NCBI RefSeq assembly: GCF_018310345.1
Contig: NZ_JAGXBY010000001.1
Span: 372,001 to 436,000 of the forward strand
DNA: 64,000 bases
Direction of reading: 5' to 3'
Origin: Ornithinibacillus massiliensis
GTDB lineage: Bacteria; Bacillota; Bacilli; Bacillales; Amphibacillaceae
Shown: positions 27,198-34,344 of the stretch, piece after piece
Layout: the number at the start of each line of letters is the position of its first letter
How positions within the stretch are numbered: position 1 is the first letter of the stretch
Made by a program: the position numbers and the translations under genes
Notes under the pieces: generated by a model
Database searches by the model: none
What the model saw: the letters and a program-made list of their open reading frames with translations, nothing else
What the model was told of the DNA's origin: nothing

Positions 27198-28575
27198 CTT
27201 CAACGATAGGAAGAGTGTCTAACGCATCCAACACAGATGTTAGTTTACGATTAATCTCATTTTCAAGTTTTTTGATATTAACTGGATTACTATCACGAAA
27301 ACTATCTAATTCAGATATTCGGTTGTCCAAACGCTTTTTTTCTTCCTGTAAATCCTCTAACTCAATTAATCCAGCAGTATATGCTTCTACTTTTCTTTGA
27401 TATCGTTTTTTTACTATCTGAATTTGCTTAGATACTTCTTCTCTTTGTGTACCCAAAACCTGATGTTCTAACTCAATAGAGTAAGATGTACCAATGGATC
27501 TAGTTAGTTGTAATAATCCTTGTTTAAACCACGCTTCTACATCATTCGCTACATAATATTTACTAGTACAAGTCCCTTTGTTCTTATTAGCTGAACAGCG
27601 ATATACTCGCTTTCTATTATTCTTTGAGCCATGCCAGGAAATACTCATACCGGATCCGCATTTTCCACATTTTAAGATTCCCCCTAGAAGATGAGGACTG
27701 GTTTTAGATCGAGGATGAATGTTTGGTTTTGCTAGTTTCTTTTGTACAGCTTCCCAAGTGGTCGTATCGATGATTGCTGGATGAGAATGGGGTACCGTTA
27801 TCCACTTCTCCTCATCCTTCAGGGTTTTCCGTTTGTTTCCTCTATCCGTACGGTTCCAAACAAGGGTACCAATATAAGCTGGATTAGAAAGCATCAGTTT
27901 AACAGAGCGAATCGACCATTCTTTCTTTTGTTTGGAAGGAATCCCTTGCTCATTTAACTGTTTAGCAATACTGTAAAACCCAAGTCCTTTGTTCAAATAC
28001 ATATCAAATACTTTTTTCACAACATCGGCTTCTTGGTTATTTACCACAAGCTCCTTATCTACTAAATCATAACCATAGGGACTTTGAGTAAGCCATTTTC
28101 CTTTGCTAGCGGCATGGTGCATATTATCGATAACACGTTCCCGAATTCTCTCTCTTTCGAACTCCGCAACCGCTCCTAATACTTGTAATGTCAATCTTCC
28201 GGATGGGGTATTCGTATCAAAGGACTCACTAATCGAAATAAAGGAGACTTCATGTTCTTGAAATAAGTCGATTATTTCTAGTAGGTCCTTTAATTTTCTA
28301 CTTATCCGGTCCAGTTTTGTGATCAACACTTTTGATATATGACCACTAGTAACTTCATTTATTAATTTTTTGAGTTGTGGACGTTCTAGGCTTTTAGCGG
28401 AATAACCATCATCGATAAATAAAATCGGTTCTTCATTCCATCCCATCGCCGTACAATATGCTTTCAGGCGTTCCTGTTGTTCAGCAAGGGAAACACCATC
28501 TCTAGCCTGCTCATCTGTTGAAACACGGCAATATAGAGCGATAGACTTTTCTGGTTGTAAGGGATGAAATTTCAT
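27109..28575 (-). CDS. Large serine recombinase, probable spoVR element excisionase/integrase
   Basis: 488 residues, near the 500 of SpoIVCA. The N-terminal resolvase domain has YCRVSTDEQ with catalytic Ser19, then VLITKLDRISR and GRLTLQVLGAVAEFERERIRER. The recombinase domain (about 165-270, SPYGYDLVDKE...NPAYIGTLVWNR) and zinc ribbon (CGKCGSGMSISW...RVYRCSANKNKGTC) follow, then a coiled coil (380-450) typical of large serine integrases. GGAGG at 28583-28587 sets ATG 28575. It is the only intact site-specific recombinase in the element, so it is the obvious candidate for cutting at the GGCTGGGCTTC repeats. Its place in the middle rather than at an end is unusual and suggests later cargo gain on both sides. 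Confidence 0.92.
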   Translation of the reverse strand: MKFHPLQPEKSIALYCRVSTDEQARDGVSLAEQQERLKAYCTAMGWNEEPILFIDDGYSAKSLERPQLKKLINEVTSGHISKVLITKLDRISRKLKDLLEIIDLFQEHEVSFISISESFDTNTPSGRLTLQVLGAVAEFERERIRERVIDNMHHAASKGKWLTQSPYGYDLVDKELVVNNQEADVVKKVFDMYLNKGLGFYSIAKQLNEQGIPSKQKKEWSIRSVKLMLSNPAYIGTLVWNRTDRGNKRKTLKDEEKWITVPHSHPAIIDTTTWEAVQKKLAKPNIHPRSKTSPHLLGGILKCGKCGSGMSISWHGSKNNRKRVYRCSANKNKGTCTSKYYVANDVEAWFKQGLLQLTRSIGTSYSIELEHQVLGTQREEVSKQIQIVKKRYQRKVEAYTAGLIELEDLQEEKKRLDNRISELDSFRDSNPVNIKKLENEINRKLTSVLDALDTLPIVEAKSLVQTLVEKLIVFDEENIEIVLDIPLG

Positions 28576-28602
28576 TGAACTGCCTCCAATGCCATTTGTT
28601 CA

Positions 28603-28631
28603 TATATATGAAGAAACAAACTAAAAAATGA
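28603..28631 (-). promoter_or_regulatory. Candidate sigma-E-type promoter of the recombinase gene
   Basis: On the minus strand TCATTTT (28625-28631), 14 bp, CATATATA (28603-28610). This fits the mother-cell promoter layout (KCATATT, 13-14 bp, CATACAnT) with one mismatch in the -35 and three in the -10. It lies 28 bp before the start codon. Confidence 0.4.
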
Positions 28632-28683
28632 GAGTATTAATACTCACAACTCCCTGCATACACATGAACAAGGGGGGAGTTTT

Positions 28684-28905
28684 ATGGGAAAACTAAATGT
28701 TAGTTACAGAATAGGTAACCTTAGCTTTACTGCATTAGATAAGCTAGAAGATGAGCATAATCGTTTGGTTAGCCAATATCTTCGAGAATGGGGGAGAAAA
28801 ATGTATAACAATGCAACAGATCATTTGCTACATCATGAATATAAGTTAGATACCGATATAGTGAAAATAAAGATTACAATAAATAAAGGAGATTCCAACA
28901 TTTAG
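28684..28905 (+). CDS. Small protein divergent from the recombinase, possible directionality factor
   Basis: 73 residues; ATG 28684 follows a very strong AGGGGGGAG site. It has a beta-strand start (GKLNVSYRIGNLSFT), an amphipathic helix (EDEHNRLVSQYLREWGRKMYNNATDHLL) and a basic tail. I do not recognise a family. Small proteins near large serine recombinases often act as recombination directionality factors (SprB for SprA in SPbeta), and it is transcribed divergently from the recombinase with a 108-bp gap. The role is inferred from position and size only. Confidence 0.65.
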   Translation: MGKLNVSYRIGNLSFTALDKLEDEHNRLVSQYLREWGRKMYNNATDHLLHHEYKLDTDIVKIKITINKGDSNI

Positions 28906-28926
28906 TGGTTAGAATCTCCTTTATTT
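28881..28926 (+). terminator. Terminator overlapping the end of the small gene
   Basis: AAATAAAGGAGATTC pairs with GAATCTCCTTTATTT around a 16-base loop. Confidence 0.8.
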
Positions 28927-28958
28927 TGCTGTGGTTCCGGTACAGGAGCTTGTGATTC

Positions 28959-29144
28959 ATTGATAAAGAAGTATTTTTAAAAGCTCAGCGGATCATTGAA
29001 GAACGTAAAAAGACAAGGAAGAAGAAAAAATATCAATTTCTTCTGGCGGACTTAATAATTTGCATGAAGTGGAAACAAGAGTTAAAGCAGCAGGAAATGG
29101 AAGAACAGGAAGCAATAGAAAAAGTCAATCCAATATTAATCTAA
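28959..29144 (+). pseudogene. Decayed coding fragment, Lys/Glu-rich
   Basis: An open stretch without a usable start codon encodes a helical, highly charged peptide (KEVFLKAQRIIEERKKTRKKKKYQ...). It lies in a 700-bp gap with no intact gene and looks like the tail of a lost protein. Identity unknown. Confidence 0.4.
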
Positions 29145-29153
29145 CACGAAAGA

Positions 29154-29300
29154 ACTAAAAGTGGAGAGAAATATGCGACCTATGAATGTAAAAAACATCA
29201 AGTAATCTATAGTCAGGAAGAAATTGAAGTGCATGTATATCAAAGAACTAAAGAGTTCTTTAGTAGGTTGTTAGAAACGAACTTTAAAAGAGTTATATGA
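29154..29300 (+). pseudogene. Decayed coding fragment with a cysteine-containing C-terminal segment
   Basis: A frame of 48 codons ends in TGA and reads GEKYATYECKKHQVIYSQEE..., without a start codon or ribosome site. It resembles a protein C terminus; the source family is not clear. Confidence 0.4.
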
Positions 29301-29336
29301 AGTTCATCTAAAAAAAGAATTAAAACAAATAGGCAT

Positions 29337-29441
29337 TCAAGAGATAGGAACTCCCAACTCACGAAATTCTCCCCAATTTTTCATGTGTTGGGTGATCTGA
29401 CGAGCGAGTCTATCAGACTTATAGACTAATAAACAATTGAT
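29337..29441 (-). pseudogene. Fragment of a second serine recombinase/resolvase
   Basis: On the minus strand the frame reads INCLLVYKSDRLARQITQHM followed by NWGEFRELGVPI and a stop. The LLVYKxDRLAR motif is the hallmark of the resolvase catalytic domain. Stops close both sides, so this is a relic, distinct from the intact recombinase at 27109-28575. Confidence 0.6.
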
Positions 29442-29607
29442 TTAGAACAAGAGGGAATAACTAAGATCGGTCATTAAAATCTTTCATGATAAATAGAAGC
29501 TTGGATTCCAAGGTCCTTTAATTTGCGTTAATAGCTTAACTCTTGTTTAACTAACGCTACCCGCGGGTAAAAGAAAAGCCTCTTAAAACTCACAACATAT
29601 AATTTTT

Positions 29608-30054
29608 TCACCATCTATTTCTAATCCATCTACCTTTTGGTTTATCCCAATTATCAATTTCAACTTGATTGTATAGCTTTTCTTTTTCACTATAAGTTTG
29701 GAGCCAACTTTTTTCGAACCTATGTAATTGTGAATTATTGCAATAAGTTAATATCTTAAATACAAAGCTTTCCTTTCCGTGCTTTTTAAAATCCTCGTTT
29801 ATCTCTTGATAACTATGTTTTCCTGATTTCATAGAGGATGCATGGGATTTTAACCTGCCAAAGATATGATGTGAACTACCTACATAAAATCGATTAGTTT
29901 TAATGTTTTGAAATACGTATATACCTATTAAATCTTGCGTATCTAATCTATATTTTTCTTTTCCTAATTCCCATACATCATCGAATGATAAAGGTTGATT
30001 TAAGTGCTTTATCTCCCATTCAGTAAAATTTTTCCTTGTTGTTTTCATCCCCAT
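29608..30054 (-). CDS. GIY-YIG nuclease domain protein
   Basis: 148 residues from ATG 30054, set by AAAGGAG eight bases upstream. The GIY-YIG core is clear: IGIYVFQNIKTNRFYVGSS (GIY and YVG), Arg in IFGRLKSHASS, a His/Lys-rich helix and FVFKILTYC, ending in a W-rich tail. Stand-alone proteins of this type resemble homing endonucleases and phage or island nucleases. It probably cuts DNA as a monomer. It sits between recombinase relics and the retron; it may be a free-standing homing endonuclease or a defence gene. Confidence 0.85.
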   Translation of the reverse strand: MGMKTTRKNFTEWEIKHLNQPLSFDDVWELGKEKYRLDTQDLIGIYVFQNIKTNRFYVGSSHHIFGRLKSHASSMKSGKHSYQEINEDFKKHGKESFVFKILTYCNNSQLHRFEKSWLQTYSEKEKLYNQVEIDNWDKPKGRWIRNRW

Positions 30055-30063
30055 TTTGCCCAC

Positions 30064-30671
30064 TCCTTTTTCTAACTCTTAATAATGTCATAGTATATCT
30101 TACTTTAAACTGCTCATTAGTTAGGTGTATTTCTTCAGTAAACTAAATGTATTATAGTATGAAAGATAAGGCTTTTACACTTAAATTGTAATCTGTAAAG
30201 TAGTTATTAAAGACTTTTATGAGATGGAATTTAGGTATTCTTGTAAAATATTAATTACCCTAATAATGTTATTAGAATATCAATAAACTATAGTGAACCT
30301 GTCCATATATAGCTAACGGTTTGGCGTAGGGATAGGAGTAGGATAGGACTTAATTTTCATTGGGCGGCAAAGGAATTCCAGCACTATCCCTATCCCTTTG
30401 TCGTACTAAAATTCACATAGTAATGGATTGTCCCTATTACTTTCCAGGGCTTACCGACTAGTTGTCACCATTGGTTTTGTTAATGCTAACAATTCGGTAC
30501 GGTGGAAGGGTAGTGAACAAATAGATTTGGTTCGGTTTAAGGATAGTTACTATAGTAACTTTATAAATGTAATTTATATCCCTTTTGAATATTTAGTTAA
30601 GTCTCTTTCTATTATTAGAAGAAAGCCCAATCAAACTTTGACAATTAATTAGATTAATATTTGGAAATTTA
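30064..30671. other. Gap with imperfect inverted repeat, no gene
   Basis: No supported coding frame; a GTG-started frame at 30428-30652 lacks a ribosome site and domain. GGGATAGG at 30329-30336, followed by a further GGATAGG, faces CCTATCCC at 30389-30396, making a possible cruciform. The same octamer recurs at 21424 and 33065. Confidence 0.45.
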
Positions 30672-30700
30672 TTGGCATATAAGCTTCAATAATTTATAAT
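30672..30700 (+). promoter_or_regulatory. Sigma-A promoter of the retron operon
   Basis: TTGGCA (30672), exactly 17 bp, TATAAT (30695). It is the only strong promoter before the effector gene and would transcribe effector, ncRNA and reverse transcriptase together. Confidence 0.75.
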
Positions 30701-30742
30701 AATTACTATCTGATTTCAAATAATTAAAAATAGGGTGACAAA

Positions 30743-31645
30743 ATGAATGGATATTTCCTTAAAATAAAAATTGATACAGGACTACAAATTTACCTTAAAA
30801 GTATAGATAAAATCAAAGAAATATTTACATCTGAGTATAATATCTTTTTGGTTGGAGCATCGACTGAAAATAAAACTAGTATCAGGGCTCAATTATTTGA
30901 AATGCTAAGAGATAAGAAGAAAATAAATGTTAGATTTCCGGAAGATATTTTTGATGAGCAAATATACCAGGACAATTATGATTTATTATCTTTAGAAAAT
31001 TTATTAGCTAATAGCGTTGATGCGGTCGTTATGTGCGTTGAAAGTTCTGGTTCAATAGCAGAATTAGGAGCATTTTCAAATCACAATGGGTTAAATAATA
31101 AATTGATAATTTATATGGATAAACAGTATCAAAAATCAGAGAGTTTTATAAATTTAGGTCCAATAAAATTTTTAAGGAATAAAACAAGATCGAATGTTTT
31201 TTGGATTGATTACGATAAGGAGATAAAAAAATATGAAGAGGATTTTTATTACAATTTATTGAAATCTTTAAGGAAAATTAAGAAAGAAAATTCAAATTTA
31301 ACTATCGATCTCACTAATCCATTTGTTACAATGCGCTACATATTATCGTTACTGTATACATTGGAAAGTTGTACTAGAAAGGAATTTGTCGAAATAGTAA
31401 AACATGTAGGGGTTAAAATTAATATTCATAAAGATGTCATTGAGGAGTATATTACATTAGTTGACTCTGCAATCGGTATTCTTATCTCAAATGAGGAAAT
31501 TTATAAGGATTTCGATAATTATTTTATAACTTTAAAAGGTAAAGCGCGTTTAGAAGATGAATTAGGTTCTAAATATATTCATAGTTTCCTAGACAATCTT
31601 CGACTAAAAATGCTAAACTTACAATTAAGAAAATATTGGAATTAG
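30743..31645 (+). CDS. Retron effector, nucleoside deoxyribosyltransferase-like (St85/Ec86 type)
   Basis: 300 residues. The N-terminal two thirds is a Rossmann-like NDT fold: YNIFLVGAS, VRFPEDIFDEQ, SLENLLANSVDAVVMCVESSGSIAELGAFSNH with the likely catalytic Glu in IAELG, and LIIYMDKQY. The last 100 residues look like a winged helix (TRKEFVEIVKHV...FITLKGKARLE). This matches the St85 family effector, whose Salmonella member RcaT and Ec86 partner act as toxins held in check by reverse transcriptase plus msDNA. The ncRNA and reverse transcriptase genes follow. GGTGAC provides a weak ribosome site. Confidence 0.85.
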   Translation: MNGYFLKIKIDTGLQIYLKSIDKIKEIFTSEYNIFLVGASTENKTSIRAQLFEMLRDKKKINVRFPEDIFDEQIYQDNYDLLSLENLLANSVDAVVMCVESSGSIAELGAFSNHNGLNNKLIIYMDKQYQKSESFINLGPIKFLRNKTRSNVFWIDYDKEIKKYEEDFYYNLLKSLRKIKKENSNLTIDLTNPFVTMRYILSLLYTLESCTRKEFVEIVKHVGVKINIHKDVIEEYITLVDSAIGILISNEEIYKDFDNYFITLKGKARLEDELGSKYIHSFLDNLRLKMLNLQLRKYWN

Positions 31646-31826
31646 GAAGTGGCTTAGTTAATATTATTTTTCTTTTTACATATTACAATTTAGAAGGAAA
31701 ATAATAGGAGTAGTGATTCGCTATTCTTTAATTAAACTTCAGGTTTAGCTTTTAAACAAATATGCGGCTATATTTTCCAAATATCCCCTCACATTTGTTT
31801 AAAATGTCCTTAGGGTAAGCCACTTC
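31646..31826 (+). ncRNA. Retron msr-msd non-coding RNA
   Basis: The interval between effector and reverse transcriptase begins with GAAGTGGCTTA (31646-31656, a1) and ends with its perfect complement TAAGCCACTTC (31816-31826, a2). The base after a1 is G in a TTAG context, like the branching guanosine of Ec86. Two msr hairpins follow: 31662-31676 with 31692-31706, and 31706-31713 with 31721-31728. A long msd hairpin pairs 31751-31764 with 31790-31803 (TTTAAACAAATATG and its near-complement). This is the full expected retron RNA plan, found by eye. Confidence 0.8.
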
Positions 31827-31850
31827 TTTTCCTTATAAAAAGGTGAAATC

Positions 31851-32804
31851 ATGAGCAATTTATTTGGAATACCCAATATTGAAGGTATAAATGACTTTTC
31901 TAATAAAACAAATATTAGTAGCTACACTTTATTTAAAATGTCATCTAAACCTGATTTAAATTATAAAAAAGTATTAATTCCCAAAAATCTAGGGAGAGGG
32001 ACAAGGGTATTAGCGTGTCCATCGTATAAACTTAAAGCGATTCAGGCTTGGATTCTAAGAAATATACTAGATAATATCCAATCACACAGAAATGCTACAG
32101 CCTATAATGGAAAATCACTAGATGTTAATTTAAAAGGACACGTTGGAAATAAATTTCTAATTTGTATAGATATTGTTAATTTTTTCCCATCTACCAAACG
32201 GGAAAGAGTATATGACTTATTTAAGTCGTTAGGGTATAATGAACAATCTGCTATTATGTTAACGAAATTCTGTACTTTTGAAGGCGGCCTTCCGCAAGGC
32301 GGAGTTACATCTCCAGCTTTATCTAATCTTATTAATAAGGACTTAGATGATGAGATTTCGAAATATTGTAACGCGAAATCTATAGCATATACTAGATATG
32401 CGGATGATATAACTATTTCTTCCAATAACAAAAATAAACTAGATGAGGCTCTGAAATATATAGAAAAAGTTATACAGGGTCATGGTTACCAGATCAACAG
32501 GGATAAAACGCGACATTTGCATCCTGGTAAACAAAGGAAAATAACAGGACTTGTATATAGTAACGATCAGAAAGTTGGCATTGGTAGAAGGAAAAGGCGT
32601 ATTTTAAGATCTAAAATATATAATTACGAAAATAAGGAAAAATTTTCAAGTGAAAGTACTATGATATATAATCAAATCATTGGTTGGTTGTCTTTTTTAA
32701 AAAGTGTAGACTCCGAATCATATAAATACTTGAAAACATACTGGAAAACATTACGAAACAACGATTTAGAAACAGAAGTTGCTGCAACTAAACAAGATAA
32801 ATAA
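31851..32804 (+). CDS. Retron reverse transcriptase (St85 family)
   Basis: 317 residues. Palm motifs are present in order: ICIDIVNFFPS (first Asp), GGLPQGGVTSPALSNLI, YTRYADDITISS with the catalytic Asp pair, and GYQINRDKTRHLHPGKQRKITGLVYS, the retron-type VTGL region that recognises its own RNA. It primes from a branching G of the ncRNA and makes msDNA. It is preceded by the ncRNA and the effector gene. GGTGAAATC gives the ribosome site; a terminator follows at 32819. Confidence 0.93.
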   Translation: MSNLFGIPNIEGINDFSNKTNISSYTLFKMSSKPDLNYKKVLIPKNLGRGTRVLACPSYKLKAIQAWILRNILDNIQSHRNATAYNGKSLDVNLKGHVGNKFLICIDIVNFFPSTKRERVYDLFKSLGYNEQSAIMLTKFCTFEGGLPQGGVTSPALSNLINKDLDDEISKYCNAKSIAYTRYADDITISSNNKNKLDEALKYIEKVIQGHGYQINRDKTRHLHPGKQRKITGLVYSNDQKVGIGRRKRRILRSKIYNYENKEKFSSESTMIYNQIIGWLSFLKSVDSESYKYLKTYWKTLRNNDLETEVAATKQDK

Positions 32805-32818
32805 AATATGTACCATTT

Positions 32819-32852
32819 AAGGCATGCTAGTAATTTAGCTTGCCTTTTTTTG
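32819..32852 (+). terminator. Terminator after the reverse transcriptase gene
   Basis: GGCATGCTA and TAGCTTGCC pair with one mismatch, followed by seven T. Confidence 0.8.
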
Positions 32853-33404
32853 TGTGCCAATAGAATTTGTTTGCCATTATTAGAGGGTAATTAGGTATTA
32901 TATAAATTTATAGGTAGAGTCCTGGCAATAGTAAATAAGACTCAAAAATAATTGAGTTAAGAGGTATTTGATATAGTTTTAATGCCAATAAAACAATGAT
33001 AGAATATTGTTATAATTGTATTATGTTTTAAAAAGTAGTTTCAAAACTTAAACAGGGATTAAGCGGGATAGGTATATATTACCTCGTTTGACCAAGAATC
33101 ACAGAGTGCTCGTAGGATTGCGGCATATGTTGTATTACTTAATTGGCGTTTGTAAAAAGTTATAGTGATTTTAAGATTTTATTAGATATAGAGAAACATA
33201 ATCCCTTTTCAGATTATTTATTATATATTTTACTGACTATTTTTATGGTAGTGGATAGACTAGTTGAAAGTGTTCTCGATGATATAAATGAATATAAAAG
33301 GAAACATGCTAATTAAGCATATTCTTATTCGTTATCATGCTCCATTAGATAGAACTTATTACGATTTTTCAAAGTGTTCTTTTTTAGGAGGGTTAGTGGT
33401 TAGT
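32853..33404. other. Gap with probable gene remnants
   Basis: No convincing gene. A frame ending near 33152 reads DQESQSARRIAAYVVLLNWRL before a stop and looks like a lost C terminus. A TTG-started frame at 33143-33316 encodes 57 residues with a hydrophobic middle but has no ribosome site. AGCGGGATAGGTA at 33062-33074 repeats 21421-21433 near the left end. Confidence 0.4.
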
Positions 33405-34316
33405 ATGGCTATAATTAATATTTTTTCCAAAAGGAAACAGCAGAAAATTGAATCCGTTTTTACAAACGATCAGTTTTCAAGAAATTTTAGGATTCAAGTA
33501 ATTCATATTTGGAAGGACGCAATAGGGACTGCTAGTTATAATTCGTCATTTCCCGACCAATTATGGGATATGATTCATAACTCTCTATGCAGGGAGTATG
33601 GTGTGTTCACTTTAAGCACTAGAGGAAGAAATAACTTTGAAAAATGTCAGGATTTTATATTAGAGGAAAAGTCACCGGAAAAAATTCTCGATATTATTGA
33701 ACTTTCTTTTCGAGTGATTGACAAAATTGTTAGGGAAAACAAATATGAGTGGCGAGATATGAATGTTAAACAAGAACCTGATAGTGCAATAGAGGAATTG
33801 AATCATCGATTTAGGGAACATGGTTTAGGATATCAATTCTTGGGAGGAAGTATAGTTAGAGTCGATGCAGATTTTATACATAGGGAGGCTGTTGAGCCAG
33901 CAGTGAATTTACTATTTCAAGAGGAATTTGAGGGTGCCTCAGAAGAATTCATGAGAGCTCATGAACATTTTCGTAAAGCTAATGATAAAGAGGCAATTTC
34001 AGAGGCGTTAAAAGCTTTCGAAAGTGTTATGAAAACCATTTGTAAAAGAAAAGGATGGAAGGTCGATGATAAAGCAACCGCAGCGGTATTAATTAAAACA
34101 ATATTTGAAAATGAATTATTACCAAATAATCTACAATCTCATTTGACTTCAGTTCGAACGTCCTTGGAAGGACTTGCAACAGTTAGAAATAAAAATACAG
34201 GTCATGGACAAGGAGAAAGACGTGTCAAGGTTCCCCGTCATCTGGTTGCTTATGCACTACATTTATGCGCGACTAATATTGTGTTTTTAATTGATTCATA
34301 CAAAGAAAACAATTAA
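33405..34316 (+). CDS. STM4504/CBY_0614 family abortive-infection-like protein (AbiJ N-terminal domain)
   Basis: 303 residues. The start is ATG 33405 ([12 protein letters not shown]), matching the family start MAIxxIFSKRQ; AGGAGGG is at 33386-33392 and GTG 33396 is an alternative. The N-terminal AbiJ-NTD4-like part ([24 protein letters not shown]) is followed by [18 protein letters not shown] and a C-terminal Abi-type domain ([23 protein letters not shown]...[11 protein letters not shown]), whose RN-x-GHG resembles RNase-like HEPN-type motifs. This family is predicted in phage exclusion. It is the last gene before the right junction of the element. Confidence 0.82.
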   Translation: MAIINIFSKRKQQKIESVFTNDQFSRNFRIQVIHIWKDAIGTASYNSSFPDQLWDMIHNSLCREYGVFTLSTRGRNNFEKCQDFILEEKSPEKILDIIELSFRVIDKIVRENKYEWRDMNVKQEPDSAIEELNHRFREHGLGYQFLGGSIVRVDADFIHREAVEPAVNLLFQEEFEGASEEFMRAHEHFRKANDKEAISEALKAFESVMKTICKRKGWKVDDKATAAVLIKTIFENELLPNNLQSHLTSVRTSLEGLATVRNKNTGHGQGERRVKVPRHLVAYALHLCATNIVFLIDSYKENN

Positions 34317-34333
34317 CACCTATACGAAACGAA

Positions 34334-34344
34334 GGCTGGGCTTC
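34334..34344 (+). repeat. Right attachment repeat of the spoVR element
   Basis: GGCTGGGCTTC, the second copy of the 11-bp direct repeat, in the same codon phase as 21383-21393. Confidence 0.88.

Larger units (their letters stand above)
21383..34333. mobile_element. 12,951-bp element interrupting spoVR, carrying a serine recombinase and a defence island
   Basis: Both spoVR halves are well conserved up to an 11-bp direct repeat, and removing one repeat plus the intervening DNA rebuilds the gene in frame with no residue lost or added. Inside are a large serine recombinase, a small divergent gene, an ABC three-component system, a retron, an AbiJ-type protein, a GIY-YIG nuclease, an IS1182-family copy and recombinase relics. 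This equals the plan of skin (sigK), SPbeta (spsM) and vfbin (spoVFB) elements, which are excised in the mother cell. No phage structural gene is present. Excision has not been shown; it is inferred from the exact junctions and the intact recombinase. Confidence 0.88.

Noticed and set aside
28657..28664. CATACACA as a sigma-E -10 for the small gene at 28684
   Set aside because: The expected start would fall on the ribosome site and no good -35 lies 13-14 bp upstream; noted only in the findings.
30428..30652. A 74-residue open frame upstream of the retron
   Set aside because: No ribosome site, no recognisable domain, and it spans DNA that is otherwise gap-like; probably chance.
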